Assembly: GCA_030655515.1 (NCBI GenBank)
Contig: JAURVI010000010.1
Location: 1 to 64,000, forward strand
From: Polaromonas sp.
GTDB lineage: Bacteria > Pseudomonadota > Gammaproteobacteria > Burkholderiales > Burkholderiaceae_C
Length of the DNA: 64,000 bases
Reading direction: 5' to 3'
Shown: positions 9,601-19,421 of the stretch, in pieces
Position numbering within the stretch: the first letter of the stretch is position 1
Layout: each line of letters starts with the position of its first letter
The notes under the pieces: generated by a model
What the model was told of the DNA's origin: nothing
Database searches by the model: none
The model's input: the letters and a program-made list of their open reading frames with translations, nothing else
Position numbers and translations under genes: made by a program

Positions 9601-11369
9601 TGGAGTTCCCGGTGGAGACGGTCTCGCGCGTCATTCATTACCTTGGGCGAGAGGCCCGCTTCGTGGTGGCGATCAACATCACCGCACAGGTCAAAGCCGA
9701 GAACGACGTGCAGGCCTACCTGTTCACGCTGCAGCGCGCCGCCGACGCGACCCAGGCCATTACCCGCCAGCGCACACTGGAAGCCGCGATGCAGGAAACG
9801 GTGGACCAGGCCAGGGCCGTGGTCGGCGCGCACCAGGCGGTCGTCAGTTTGACGGCCCGGGAGGGCGGGCCGCAAGCGATCAATGCCTTGTCCCTCTCCG
9901 ACAAATATGCCAACGGCCGGGATTTCGTGAAACAGTCCTATGCCAGCGGTATCTATTCGCTCGTGTGCGAAACCAACAGCCCGATGCGGCTGACACAGGC
10001 GGAGCTGGAAGCGCTCCCGCACTGGCGCGATTTTGGCGACCAGGCCGACAACAAACACCCGCCCATGCGCGGCTGGCTGGCGGTGCCGCTGACGGGGCGC
10101 AACGGCGAGAATATCGGGTTGCTGCAGTTGACCGATAAATACGAGGGCGAGTTCACCTTGCAGGACCAGTATGTCAGCGCCGAGCTGGCCCAACTGGCCT
10201 CCATCGCCATTGAAAATGTCAAACTGTTCGAGCAGGTACACCGGCTCAATCTGGGGCTGGAAGAAAAAGTCGCCGAGCGGACCGCCGCCCTGGCGCGGCA
10301 AGAGGCTTTGTTCCGGGCGCTGACCGAGCAGGCTCCGCAGATCATCTGGAATGTCGACGCTGACGGCAAGGTGATCTACCTGAACCGGAGGTGGTACGAG
10401 TTGATGGGCGGTACACCGGCTGACTGGCTGGGATACAAGTGGATGACCGTGGTACACCCCGATGACCTGGACGACATGTCCGCCAACTGGGGGGCGTCGC
10501 GCCGGAGCCTGACGCCGTATGTGGGCATGCGGCGCCTGCTGGCCAAGGACGGCGCCTACCACGCCATGTCTTACCGGGCTTCGCCGGTGCTTGACGACAA
10601 CGGCAGCGTGCTGTTCTGGGTCGGTATTGATGCCGATGTGACCGAGATCAAGGAGATCGAGACCGCTTTGCGCTTGTCCAACCAGGAACTGGAAGCCTTT
10701 TCCTATTCGGTGTCGCATGACCTGCGTTCGCCGCTGAACACGGTGGACGGTTTTAGCCGCCTGCTGGCCAGGCAGCTCGGTGCCGACAACCCGAACGAGA
10801 AAGTTCAACACTACCTCGCCCGCATCCAGGCCGGGGTGGCGCAGATGGGGCAATTGATCGAAGACTTGTTGTCGCTGGCGCAGGTCTCGCGTATGCAGTT
10901 GCGCCATGAAACGGTCGATCTGAGCGCCATCGCGCGCGAGATCGCGGATGAATGCCAGGGCCGTCACCCGGAACGCGTGGCGCGCATCAGCATAGAAGAC
11001 GGCTTACAGGTTCAGGGCGACGGTCGGCTGATCCGTGTGTTGATGGAAAATCTGTTCGGCAATGCCTGGAAATTCACTTCGCAGCGAGATTGTGCCGAAA
11101 TCAGGGTCGGGCGCAAAATCGACGCTGCCGGCACCTCGACGTTTTTCGTGCAGGACAATGGGGCCGGCTTCGACATGGCGTATGCCGACAAGCTCTTCAA
11201 TACCTTTCAAAGGCTGCATGCCGCGGTCGAGTTTCCCGGAACCGGCGTGGGCCTGGCTACGGTCAGCCGGGTGGTTGGCCGCCATCGCGGCCAGGTGTGG
11301 GCCGAATCCGAGCCGGGCAAAGGAGCCACCTTCTTTTTCACCTTGCCCGGCGCCATCGCGGCCCCTTGA
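6675..11369 (+). CDS. multi-PAS/GAF sensor histidine kinase with extracytoplasmic sensor and HAMP
   Basis: N-terminal TM, ~250-aa periplasmic region, second TM and HAMP, repeated PAS/PAC (DITxxKxxE), GAF, phytochrome-type HisKA (EAFSYSVSHDLRSPLNTVDGFSRLL), HATPase (ENLFGNAWKFT, DNGAGFDM, GTGVGLATV). Confidence 0.9.
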   Translation: MKARISLRVRIVMLVMAAIVPLFGLSIFKALHNADAELERAKSNLRFAASLVAASQERVADSARQMLTVIASLPGLQDGKNLDCDRYFSSLTRRFPEYANLGILGLDGYTRCHALGSDKKAFSGDRAHFRNAIEQRRFVVGNYRQGPLAGKPVIAFAQPVIDADDKVTGVVFAALDLTEMAKSVAGIQLPSGAALGIHDRDGALLAGKPALPIQVGKKVLSPVLREAVKTWSMGVREGVDGAGHERLWAFMPSSPHAEAAVFVAVSLDRDQVVGSIRKQLWLELAVLALVAFLGGWVAWMIGGSALVAPTRQILHATRELEKGNLNVRIPVLRSDAQGEFSRIAASFNLMADSLEQRENDLEKELTRSRQAYATLDLTINSMQEGLMAVDILGRVLLMNEAASRLFVLDQAPTILSRQWPQHLGLFVPGTDTLYAVDELPLHRALQGKSGGPLHILVRNDAAPEGRLISVSYRPMQGPDGIVGALMVFADITQLEQLQMEQTRSYEQLQEVQRKLLNAQHLGRIGNWELNLKTGQLWWSDEMYELYGLAREDFDGNPDTVIRLTHPDDRPGYERLRDEAIRNGLPLDIEYRIVTPGGQTRWIHQLGELHVDSTGMAILRDGVAQDITGRKLAERAAARTTELLRRTGEMGKIGGWEVILDGMRLVWSEQIYRIHELDRATEPSVAEALAFYALEARAVMNAAVQGALEHGLPWDLELPLVTAKGRRIWVRTQGQALTQDGKVERVVGMLQDITEKHDSQQHLRLLETAISRLNDIVLISEIDPLDKQSRRIVFVNDAFERCTGHSREEVLGKPTGFLRGPKTQGSELDRIGAALRKMEPVRAELTNYKKNGEEFWLELDIVPIADAKGVFTHWVAVERDITERKLSEQALIDGEQRYAALFKSAPVPMWIVDAQTLKFLAVNETTISGYGYSRDEFLQLTLFDIRPRAEQERLEQYVAKGFTGAPTRWLHVRKDGLEFPVETVSRVIHYLGREARFVVAINITAQVKAENDVQAYLFTLQRAADATQAITRQRTLEAAMQETVDQARAVVGAHQAVVSLTAREGGPQAINALSLSDKYANGRDFVKQSYASGIYSLVCETNSPMRLTQAELEALPHWRDFGDQADNKHPPMRGWLAVPLTGRNGENIGLLQLTDKYEGEFTLQDQYVSAELAQLASIAIENVKLFEQVHRLNLGLEEKVAERTAALARQEALFRALTEQAPQIIWNVDADGKVIYLNRRWYELMGGTPADWLGYKWMTVVHPDDLDDMSANWGASRRSLTPYVGMRRLLAKDGAYHAMSYRASPVLDDNGSVLFWVGIDADVTEIKEIETALRLSNQELEAFSYSVSHDLRSPLNTVDGFSRLLARQLGADNPNEKVQHYLARIQAGVAQMGQLIEDLLSLAQVSRMQLRHETVDLSAIAREIADECQGRHPERVARISIEDGLQVQGDGRLIRVLMENLFGNAWKFTSQRDCAEIRVGRKIDAAGTSTFFVQDNGAGFDMAYADKLFNTFQRLHAAVEFPGTGVGLATVSRVVGRHRGQVWAESEPGKGATFFFTLPGAIAAP

Positions 11370-11472
11370 ATTCGGCTTATAACGACAAAGTCCCGGAAAT
11401 AAAAATAATCCAGTTCGATTAGACTGATCAATGTAACAAATGTGTCAATCATCATTTTGATGGGTTTTTCTT

Positions 11473-12114
11473 ATGCCGCGCGAACCCCGGAGTTTTGAAA
11501 ACGCCATCACGGCGAACGATTTTTCCAGTGCCGATTATTGCGGCACCACTTATGCCGCCAAATTGCTGGGGCTGTCGGTGGCCACGGTGCAGTCGCTGGT
11601 TGAAAAGGGCGAAATCGAGGCATGGAAAACGCTGGGCGGGCATCGCCGGTTGTCCCTGCGCGCCATCAACAACTACCTGCAAAAAAACAGTCCGCAACTG
11701 GCCCAGGTTGATCCGGACCCCCGACATCGCCTGAGTGTGCTGGTGGTGGAAGACGATGAAGTCGCCCGCGATCTCTACAAGGCCCAGTTCGACGAATGGG
11801 ATTTGGCGGTGGACTGCAGCTTCATGCCGTCCGCCCTGGAGGCTTTGATGGACATCGCCAGCATGCGGCCCGACCTGTTGATCACAGACCTGATCATGCC
11901 GGGTGTTGACGGCATGGAGATGCTGCGCGCCCTCAAGCGCAACCAGCAGTTGCTAGCCATGCAGATACTGGTCATCAGCGGCCTGCCCAGAGAGGCTATC
12001 GAGGAAAGAGGCGGTCTTCCGCCCAACTCGTACTACCTTGAAAAGCCGATCAATTTTGACTGGCTGCATGGTTATGTCTGCGCGCTTCTTGGGGCTAATC
12101 GCAAGTGGCGATAG
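11473..12114 (+). CDS. response regulator with N-terminal excisionase/MerR-like HTH and C-terminal REC domain
   Basis: TYAAKLLGLSVATVQSLVEKGEIEAWKTLGGHRRLS (HTH_17-like) followed by VLVVEDDEVARDL...LLITDLIMPGVDGMEML. Confidence 0.85.
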   Translation: MPREPRSFENAITANDFSSADYCGTTYAAKLLGLSVATVQSLVEKGEIEAWKTLGGHRRLSLRAINNYLQKNSPQLAQVDPDPRHRLSVLVVEDDEVARDLYKAQFDEWDLAVDCSFMPSALEALMDIASMRPDLLITDLIMPGVDGMEMLRALKRNQQLLAMQILVISGLPREAIEERGGLPPNSYYLEKPINFDWLHGYVCALLGANRKWR

Positions 12115-12135
12115 CCAATTCGGCCTGCGCTTGTT

Positions 12136-13254
12136 CTACGCCGGGTGAAAGCGGTAAATGCCGTCGCTTCCCCGCAGGCGTCGCAGCTTGCCCTCAAACC
12201 ACAACGTATGCAGATGGGCAACCGCCTCGCCCAGGGCGAACGTGGTTTGGTGCAGATCCAGCTTGCGTTTGAACATCACGGGCAGGATGTCCGTGCCGCT
12301 GCAGGGGCTGGCCTGGCAGGCCTCCATGACTTCCGCCAGCCGGTCACGGTGGTGCTCATGCAGTTGCGCGATGCGCGTGTGCAAGCCTTTGAAGGGTTTG
12401 CCATGGGACGGCAGTGTCAGCGTATCGGGGTGCAGCGCCTTGAATTTGTCGATCGACTGCAAAAACAGCGTCAGCGGATTGGACTCCGGCTCGATGTCGT
12501 AGACACTGATATTGGTCGAGATGCGTGGCAATATCATGTCGCCGCTGATCAGTAAACCGGCGACGCGCCCTTCGGGGGTCGTTGCCGCAGTCCCCGTGGG
12601 AGCCAACGAGACATCAGCGCAGGACAGGGCGATGTGTTCGGGCGCATGGCCGTAGCCGCTGATGCAGGTCCAGTTGCGGCCCCCGATGGCGATGACCTGG
12701 CCGTCCATCATGCGGTGGAATCGGCTGGGGACCTCGGGTACCAGGCCGGGGTAGTAGCTGGCGCGCGCCTTGATTTGCGCCATGGCCTGCGGATCGGTCA
12801 GCCCGTGCGATGCAAAAAACGCGGCCGCACTCTCGCCCCCGAAAGCGGAGCTGCCCCGGCTGTTGATGCGGGCGGCATTGTAGTCGGTGGCGCTGATCCA
12901 CAGCGGCGCGTTCCAGCGGGCGCACAGCCAGTGCGCCAGCCCGACGTGGTCCGGGTGCATGTGGGTGACGATGACCCGCAGGATCGGCAAACCTTCGAGC
13001 TCGTTGGCGAAAATCTGCTCCCATTGCGCCTTGGATTCATCTTGGGTGATGCAGCAGTCCACGACCGTCCAGCCGCGAACCTTGCCGTCGGGGCCGTCCA
13101 GTTCATCGCGCAGCAGCCACAGATTGATGTGGTCCAGCGCGAAAGGCAGGGTCATGCGTAGCCACTTGACGCCCGGGGCCACCTCCAGGGCGCCTCCGGT
13201 CGGCGGCAAAATATCGCCGAGAGGGTAGTGCAATTGGGCTTCTTGTGCATTCAT
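12136..13254 (-). CDS. MBL-fold metallo-hydrolase
   Basis: VTHMHPDHVGLAHWL metal-binding motif; DNA divergent from the MerR gene. Confidence 0.88.
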   Translation of the reverse strand: MNAQEAQLHYPLGDILPPTGGALEVAPGVKWLRMTLPFALDHINLWLLRDELDGPDGKVRGWTVVDCCITQDESKAQWEQIFANELEGLPILRVIVTHMHPDHVGLAHWLCARWNAPLWISATDYNAARINSRGSSAFGGESAAAFFASHGLTDPQAMAQIKARASYYPGLVPEVPSRFHRMMDGQVIAIGGRNWTCISGYGHAPEHIALSCADVSLAPTGTAATTPEGRVAGLLISGDMILPRISTNISVYDIEPESNPLTLFLQSIDKFKALHPDTLTLPSHGKPFKGLHTRIAQLHEHHRDRLAEVMEACQASPCSGTDILPVMFKRKLDLHQTTFALGEAVAHLHTLWFEGKLRRLRGSDGIYRFHPA

Positions 13255-13275
13255 CTTGTAAGATTGCTGATTAGG

Positions 13276-13300
13276 TTGACGTTTACGTTAACGTAAATGT
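13276..13300. promoter_or_regulatory. putative LiuR (MerR-family) operator, imperfect palindrome
   Basis: TTGACGTTTACGTTAACGTAAATGT in the divergent intergenic region; matches the 13776 palindrome core. Confidence 0.65.
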
Positions 13301-13366
13301 GAGCGTTCTATTACACCTGATTTTTCGAGCAGCTTCACAACGGGCCTGTCACCAGGGTTTCACAGC

Positions 13367-13768
13367 ATGGCAATCACCACACACTCCATCGGCGATCTGG
13401 CCAAAGAGTTCGACCTGACGACACGCGCCATCCGCTTTTATGAAGACATGGGCTTGCTGCAGCCCCAGCGTGAGGGGCCGGCCGGCCGAAACCGCGTCTA
13501 TACCGCGCGCGACAGAACCCGGCTCAAGCTGACCTTGCGGGCCAAACGGCTGGGTTTGAGCCTGGTTGAGGCCAAAGAGCTCATCGACATGTACGATTCG
13601 CCGCGCGACACCGTTCCCCAACTGAAGAAGTTCTTGCTCATCCTGGGCGAGCATCGCGCAGAGCTCGACGCGCAGATGGTCGATCTGAGAACCACGCTGG
13701 ATGAAGTCAAGGCCCACGAAAAAGAAGCCCGGGCGCTGCTCGCCAAGACCGGCAAAACGGCAAAGTAG
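13367..13768 (+). CDS. liuR: MerR-family transcriptional regulator (LiuR-like)
   Basis: SIGDLAKEFDLTTRAIRFYEDMGLLQPQREGPAGRNRVYTARDRTRLKLTLRAKRLGLSLVEAKELIDMYD; next to isovaleryl-CoA dehydrogenase and palindromic boxes. Confidence 0.82.
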   Translation: MAITTHSIGDLAKEFDLTTRAIRFYEDMGLLQPQREGPAGRNRVYTARDRTRLKLTLRAKRLGLSLVEAKELIDMYDSPRDTVPQLKKFLLILGEHRAELDAQMVDLRTTLDEVKAHEKEARALLAKTGKTAK

Positions 13769-13775
13769 GCCATAA

Positions 13776-13797
13776 TTGACGTTTACGTAAACGTCAA
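13776..13797. promoter_or_regulatory. perfect 22-bp palindrome, probable LiuR operator
   Basis: TTGACGTTTAC|GTAAACGTCAA, perfect inverted repeat just upstream of the thioesterase/liuA genes. Confidence 0.75.
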
Positions 13798-13810
13798 TCA
13801 GGAGTTGACC

Positions 13811-14272
13811 ATGGAATTCCCCCGTTTCGAGCCCAGGGACGAAGGTTACGCGGCCCGGGTGCAGGGCAGCTTTGCGCGCCAGGGTGTCATGGCGACCATC
13901 GGCGCTTCGCTGGCCGGGATAGAGCCCGGACGGGTGGTCATTGAGCTGGCGTGGGCGGCCGGCCTGAGCCAGCAGCACGGTTTTTTGCATGCCGGCATGG
14001 TGGCTACGGCGCTCGACTCGGCCTGCGGTTACGCCGGCTTCACGCTGATGCCAGCCGATGCGGGTGTGCTGACCATCGAATACAAGATCAACCTGCTGGC
14101 CCCCGCGAAAGGCCAGCGCTTTCGCATGGTGGGCCAGGTGGTCAAGCCGGGGCGCACGGTCACGGTGACCGAAGGGCGGGCCTATGCCATCGACGAAGGC
14201 CGTGAAAAACTCATCGCCACCATGAGCGCCACGTTAATGACAGTGCTGGGCCGTGAAGACGTGAAAAACTGA
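13811..14272 (+). CDS. PaaI-family hotdog thioesterase
   Basis: [46 protein letters not shown]. Confidence 0.85.
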   Translation: MEFPRFEPRDEGYAARVQGSFARQGVMATIGASLAGIEPGRVVIELAWAAGLSQQHGFLHAGMVATALDSACGYAGFTLMPADAGVLTIEYKINLLAPAKGQRFRMVGQVVKPGRTVTVTEGRAYAIDEGREKLIATMSATLMTVLGREDVKN

Positions 14273-14291
14273 AACAAAAAAGGAGAATCCA

Positions 14292-15539
14292 GTGAACAAC
14301 CTGCCCGGACTCAACTTCCAGCTCGGACAGGACATTGATGTCCTGCGCGATGCGGTGCGCGATTTCGCTCAAGATCAGATCGCGCCGCGGGCTTTCGAGA
14401 TTGACCGCGACGGCCAGTTTCCGATGGATCTGTGGCGAAAAATGGGCGCTCTGGGCGTGCTCGGCATCACGGTCAGCGAGGAATATGGCGGTGCCAACAT
14501 GGGCTACCTGGCGCACATGGTCGCGATGGAGGAAATCAGCCGCGCCAGCGCCTCGGTGGGGTTGTCCTACGGCGCTCACAGCAATCTGTGCGTCAACCAG
14601 ATCAAGCGCAACGGCACGCAGGAGCAGCGCCGAAAATACCTGCCGAAGCTGATCACCGGCGAACATGTCGGCGCGCTCGCCATGAGCGAACCCGGCGCCG
14701 GCAGCGACGTCATGTCAATGAAGCTCAAGGCTGAGGACAAGGGCGGCTATTACCTGCTCAACGGCAGCAAGATGTGGATCACCAACGGGCCGGACGCCGA
14801 CACCTTGGTGGTCTATGCCAAGACCGAGCCCGAAACTGGCCCCCACGCTGCGCTGCCCCCCGAGGGGGCTGTTTTGCCTAGGGGCGGCCCGTCGGCAAAA
14901 CGCGGCGCGCACAGCATCACCGCCTTCCTGATCGAAAAAGGCATGAAAGGCTTTTCCGTCGCGCAAAAGCTCGACAAGCTCGGCATGCGCGGTTCGCACA
15001 CCGGTGAGCTGGTGTTCGACAATGTGGAAGTGCCGGCGCAAAATATCCTGGGCGGTCTCAACGGCGGCGCCAAAGTGTTGATGAGCGGCCTGGACTACGA
15101 GCGCGCCGTGCTCACCGGCGGCCCCCTGGGCATCATGCAGTCCGTCATGGACAACGTGATTCCCTACATTCACGACCGCAAGCAGTTCGGTGCCCCCATT
15201 GGCGAGTTCCAGTTGATTCAGGGCAAGGTGGCCGACATGTACACCGTGCTGCAGGCCGGGCGTTCGTTTGCCTACACGGTTGCCAAAAATCTGGACATGC
15301 TGGGAACGGAGCATGTGCGCCAGGTGCGCAAGGACTGCGCATCGGTCATTCTCTGGTGCGCTGAAAAGGCCACCTGGATGGCCGGTGAAGGCGTGCAGAT
15401 TTTCGGCGGCAATGGCTACATCAACGACTACCCGCTGGGCCGCCTCTGGCGCGACGCCAAGCTGTACGAAATCGGCGCCGGCACCAGCGAAATCCGCCGC
15501 ATGCTGATTGGACGCGAGTTGTTTGCCGAGACTATGTGA
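14292..15539 (+). CDS. liuA: isovaleryl-CoA dehydrogenase, with in-frame repeat insertion
   Basis: [74 protein letters not shown] start with AGGAG upstream. Confidence 0.92.
   Translation: MNNLPGLNFQLGQDIDVLRDAVRDFAQDQIAPRAFEIDRDGQFPMDLWRKMGALGVLGITVSEEYGGANMGYLAHMVAMEEISRASASVGLSYGAHSNLCVNQIKRNGTQEQRRKYLPKLITGEHVGALAMSEPGAGSDVMSMKLKAEDKGGYYLLNGSKMWITNGPDADTLVVYAKTEPETGPHAALPPEGAVLPRGGPSAKRGAHSITAFLIEKGMKGFSVAQKLDKLGMRGSHTGELVFDNVEVPAQNILGGLNGGAKVLMSGLDYERAVLTGGPLGIMQSVMDNVIPYIHDRKQFGAPIGEFQLIQGKVADMYTVLQAGRSFAYTVAKNLDMLGTEHVRQVRKDCASVILWCAEKATWMAGEGVQIFGGNGYINDYPLGRLWRDAKLYEIGAGTSEIRRMLIGRELFAETM
14838..14900. repeat. GPP-type palindromic repeat (reverse orientation) inside liuA
   Basis: ggcccccacgctgcgctgccccccgagggggctgttttgcctaggggcggcccgtcggcaaaa; reads in frame as [21 protein letters not shown]. 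Confidence 0.85.
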
Positions 15540-15548
15540 AAATTGACG

Positions 15549-16205
15549 ATGCACTCAGAAATACAACAGCTTTTTTCCTACAACCGCGCCTGGGCCGCGC
15601 AGATGGAGCGCGACCGGCCGGGCTTTTTCACGGGGCTGATCAAGCAGCAAAAGCCCAGGTACATGTGGATTGGCTGCTCTGACAGCCGGGTTCCGGCCAA
15701 CCAGATCACCGGCCTGGAGCCGGGCGAAGTGTTTGTGCATAGGAATGTGGCCAACATCGTGGTGCATTCCGACCTCAACGCGCTCTCGGCCATCCAGTTC
15801 GCGGTGGAAATGCTCAAGGTGGAGCACCTCATGGTCGTGGGGCACTACGGCTGCGGCGGCGTGCAGGCGGCGTTGGCCGGTGCGCGCATCGGGCTGGCGG
15901 ACAACTGGATACGCCACATCCAGGACGTGCGTGACCGGCACAGTGCGCTGCTGGAGCGCCTGCCCGAGGCGCACCGCGCCGACGCGCTGTGCGACCTCAA
16001 TGTGATCGAGCAGGTGGTCAACGTCTGTGTGAGCACCGTGATGGTCGATGCCTGGGCCAGGGGCCAGAAGATCAGCATTCATGGCTGGACCTACGGCGTT
16101 CACGATGGCCTGCTGCAGGACCTGAAAATGACTGTCTCCGATCCCGCCGAACTCGACACGCTGTACCGTGCGGCGGTTGACCGCGTCAGGGACGCAAGAC
16201 GATAA
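15549..16205 (+). CDS. can: beta-class carbonic anhydrase
   Basis: [46 protein letters not shown]. Confidence 0.93.
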   Translation: MHSEIQQLFSYNRAWAAQMERDRPGFFTGLIKQQKPRYMWIGCSDSRVPANQITGLEPGEVFVHRNVANIVVHSDLNALSAIQFAVEMLKVEHLMVVGHYGCGGVQAALAGARIGLADNWIRHIQDVRDRHSALLERLPEAHRADALCDLNVIEQVVNVCVSTVMVDAWARGQKISIHGWTYGVHDGLLQDLKMTVSDPAELDTLYRAAVDRVRDARR

Positions 16206-16207
16206 GC

Positions 16208-18019
16208 ATGTTTCCCCGGCGCCTCGACTCTCCGCTGGCCTACGAAATCGCCAAAGCGATGATGGATGGCTTTAATCGCCACTACCGGCTATTTCGCACC
16301 GAATCGGCCCGTGCCAAGCACCGGTTCGAAACGGCGGACTGGCACGGCCAGCAGCGGGCCCAGCGGGAGCGCATCGAGTTTTATGACCTGAGGGTGCGCG
16401 AGGCCTCAACCCGGCTGGAGCGCGAATTCAAGGCCGGGGAGCAGCCGATGGACGTGTGGCAGCAGGTCAAGCTGCATTACATCGGTTTGCTGGTCAACCA
16501 CCACCAGCCTGAGCTGGCCGAGACCTTCTTCAATTCGGTCACCACCAAGATCCTGCATCGCAGCTATTTCCAGAACGACTTCATTTTTGTACGGCCGGCC
16601 GTCAGCACCGAGTACATCGAAAACGACGAACCTGCCGCGCAGCCCACCTACCGGGCCTATTATCCCCAGCGGGACACCTTGCACCAGCACCTGTCTCGCA
16701 TGGTGAGCGACTTTGACCTGCGCCTGGAGTTTGAAGACCTGGCGCGTGACGTGGCTTACGTGGTGGAAGAAATCAACAGCCGCCTGGGCGATGTCAAATT
16801 ACGCGCCAACTTCCAGATTCAGGCGCTCTCCAGCCTGTTTTTCCGCAACAAGGGCGCCTACATTGTCGGCAAGCTGATCAACGGCTTCAACGAGCTGCCG
16901 TTTGCGCTGCCGCTGCTGCACGGAAAGTCGAACAGGCTGGTGATTGATGCGATGCTGATTGGGGAAGACGACCTGCTGATCCTCTTCAGTTTCGCGCGCG
17001 CCTATTTCATGGTGGAGATGGGGATTCCCTCGGCCTATGTGCAGTTTTTGCGCAGCATGATGCCGCGCATGCCGCGCGCCGAAATCTACAATGCACTCGG
17101 TCTGGCCAAGCAGGGCAAGACACTTTTTTACCGTGATTTTCTGTACCATCTGCGCCACTCGACCGACAAATTCCGCATCGCCCCCGGCATCAAGGGCATG
17201 GTCATGCTGGTGTTCGATCTGCCCTCGTTTCCCTATGTGTTCAAGGTCATCAAGGACCATTACCCGCCGCAAAAAGACACGACGAGAGAGCAGATCCAGG
17301 GCAAATACCTGCTGGTCAAGCAGCACGACCGCGTCGGCCGCATGGCCGACACCCAGGAGTACAGCGAGGTGGCCTTTCCGCGCGAGCGTTTTGACGACGA
17401 GCTGATTGCCGAGATCGAGAAATTCGCGCCCAGCCAACTGGAGATCAGCGACCGCGATGGCGACGGAAACATGGAGATCATCATCAAGCACGTCTACATC
17501 GAGCGCCGCATGATCCCGCTCAATATTTATTTGCAGGAAGCCTTCGACGCCGGTGTCACGGAGCCAGCCGCAAAAAACCAGATCGAGCGCGCCGTGATCG
17601 AATACGGCAACGCCATCAAGGACCTGGTGGCGGCCAACATCTTTCCCGGCGACATGCTGTGGAAGAACTTTGGCATCACGCGCCATGGCAAGGTGGTTTT
17701 TTACGACTACGACGAGATCGAATACATCACCGACTGCAACTTCCGCCGGGTGCCGACGCCGCGCAATGAGGAAGAAGAAATGAGCGGCGAGGTCTGGTAC
17801 TCGGTCGGACCCAGGGATGTGTTTCCGGAAACCTTCGGCCCCTTCCTGCTGGGCAACGACGCGGTGCGCGAGGTCTTCATGAAATACCATGCCGACCTGC
17901 TGGACGTGGCCTTCTGGCAAAGCCACAAGGAGCGTATTGCGGCAGGCCATGTGCATGATGTGTTTCCCTACGAGCGGGACAGGCGCTTCGTGCGCAAATA
18001 CGCCGACCGGAAAACCTGA
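16208..18019 (+). CDS. aceK: isocitrate dehydrogenase kinase/phosphatase
   Basis: ~600 aa; [62 protein letters not shown]. Confidence 0.95.
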   Translation: MFPRRLDSPLAYEIAKAMMDGFNRHYRLFRTESARAKHRFETADWHGQQRAQRERIEFYDLRVREASTRLEREFKAGEQPMDVWQQVKLHYIGLLVNHHQPELAETFFNSVTTKILHRSYFQNDFIFVRPAVSTEYIENDEPAAQPTYRAYYPQRDTLHQHLSRMVSDFDLRLEFEDLARDVAYVVEEINSRLGDVKLRANFQIQALSSLFFRNKGAYIVGKLINGFNELPFALPLLHGKSNRLVIDAMLIGEDDLLILFSFARAYFMVEMGIPSAYVQFLRSMMPRMPRAEIYNALGLAKQGKTLFYRDFLYHLRHSTDKFRIAPGIKGMVMLVFDLPSFPYVFKVIKDHYPPQKDTTREQIQGKYLLVKQHDRVGRMADTQEYSEVAFPRERFDDELIAEIEKFAPSQLEISDRDGDGNMEIIIKHVYIERRMIPLNIYLQEAFDAGVTEPAAKNQIERAVIEYGNAIKDLVAANIFPGDMLWKNFGITRHGKVVFYDYDEIEYITDCNFRRVPTPRNEEEEMSGEVWYSVGPRDVFPETFGPFLLGNDAVREVFMKYHADLLDVAFWQSHKERIAAGHVHDVFPYERDRRFVRKYADRKT

Positions 18020-18200
18020 AGATCTGTGATGCGAGCGGCCTGCCAGTTGCTGTCGGGCGCCTACAATGACTTTTTTTGAAGATGGTTACTGCGGCTCTCG
18101 CCCAGCAAGCGCGCGGCGCGGTGACTCAAGTTCTTAACCTTGGGCCAAGCGTGGTGACCTCGGTTGCTGCGCTGTCCCTCATCCACCAGGAGAAAAAACC

Positions 18201-19382
18201 ATGTCTGATTCCATTGTTATCATCGGCGCCGCCCGCACCCCCATGGGGGGCTTCCAGGGCGATTTTTCCAGTCTGTCCGCTCATGACCTGGGCGGCGCAG
18301 CGATCAAGGCCGCCGTCGAGCGCTCGGGCATTGCGCCCGAGAAGGTCGATGAAGTGCTGTTTGGCAACTGCCTGATGGCGGGCCAGGGCCAGGCGCCGGC
18401 CCGGCAAGCCGGCTTCAAGGGCGGCCTGCCGGCCAGCAGCGGCGCGGTGACGCTGTCCAAAATGTGCGGCTCCGGCATGGAAACAGCGATCCTGGCGCAC
18501 GACCAGTTGCTGGTCGGCAGCCGTGATGTGATGGTGGCCGGCGGCATGGAAAGCATGACCAACGCGCCGCACCTGCTGCTCAAGGGCCGCAGTGGTATCC
18601 GCATCGGGCACGACCGCATTTATGACCACATGATGCTCGACGGCCTGGAAGACGCTTACGAGCCAGGTCGCGCCATGGGCACCTTTGGCGAGCAGTGTGC
18701 TGACAAATACAAATTCACGCGAGAGGCGCAGGACGCTTTCGCGGTGACCAGCGTGCAACGCGCCAAAGCGGCCACCGAATCCGGCGCCTTCAAGGCGGAG
18801 ATTACGCCGGTCACCGTCAAAGGCCGTGCCGGCGACACCGTGATTTCCATCGACGAAGGCCCGGGCAAGGTCAAGCTCGACAAGATTCCGACGCTCAAGC
18901 CCGCCTTCAAGAAAGACGGCACCATCACCGCCGCGTCCAGCTCGTCGATCAACGACGGCGCCGCCGCGCTGGTGCTGGCCCGCGCATCCACCGCCAAGGA
19001 ACTGGGCGCCAAGCCCCTCGCCCGCATCGTCGGCCACGCCACCTTTGCCCAGGCGCCCGAGTGGTTCACCACGGCACCGGTCGGCGCGGTGCAAAAACTT
19101 CTGAAGAAGATCGGCTGGAGCGTCAAGGACGTGGACCTGTGGGAAATCAATGAAGCCTTTGCCGTGGTGCCCATGGCCGCCATGAAAGAACTCGGCATCA
19201 GCCACGACATCGTCAACGTCAACGGCGGCGCCTGCGCGCTGGGCCACCCGGTCGGCGCCAGCGGCGCCCGCATCATCGTTACGCTGATTTACGCGCTGAA
19301 GGCGCGGGGCCTGAAAAAAGGCATTGCAACCTTGTGTATCGGCGGCGGCGAAGGCACGGCGCTGGCCCTCGAATTGCTTTGA
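18201..19382 (+). CDS. acetyl-CoA C-acetyltransferase (thiolase)
   Basis: VTLSKMCGSGMETAI, VAGGMESMTNAPHLL, NVNGGACALGHPVGASGARI, LCIGGGEGTALALE. Confidence 0.93.
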   Translation: MSDSIVIIGAARTPMGGFQGDFSSLSAHDLGGAAIKAAVERSGIAPEKVDEVLFGNCLMAGQGQAPARQAGFKGGLPASSGAVTLSKMCGSGMETAILAHDQLLVGSRDVMVAGGMESMTNAPHLLLKGRSGIRIGHDRIYDHMMLDGLEDAYEPGRAMGTFGEQCADKYKFTREAQDAFAVTSVQRAKAATESGAFKAEITPVTVKGRAGDTVISIDEGPGKVKLDKIPTLKPAFKKDGTITAASSSSINDGAAALVLARASTAKELGAKPLARIVGHATFAQAPEWFTTAPVGAVQKLLKKIGWSVKDVDLWEINEAFAVVPMAAMKELGISHDIVNVNGGACALGHPVGASGARIIVTLIYALKARGLKKGIATLCIGGGEGTALALELL

Positions 19383-19421
19383 TGTGGCACACTGAATGCA
19401 AACTGAAGCATCATGAAAAAT

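Noticed and set aside
6939-10967. 1342-aa reverse-strand ORF antisense to the sensor kinase
   Set aside because: Long antisense ORFs are expected opposite high-GC genes with strong codon bias; the translation has no recognisable domains and the sense strand is clearly a histidine kinase.
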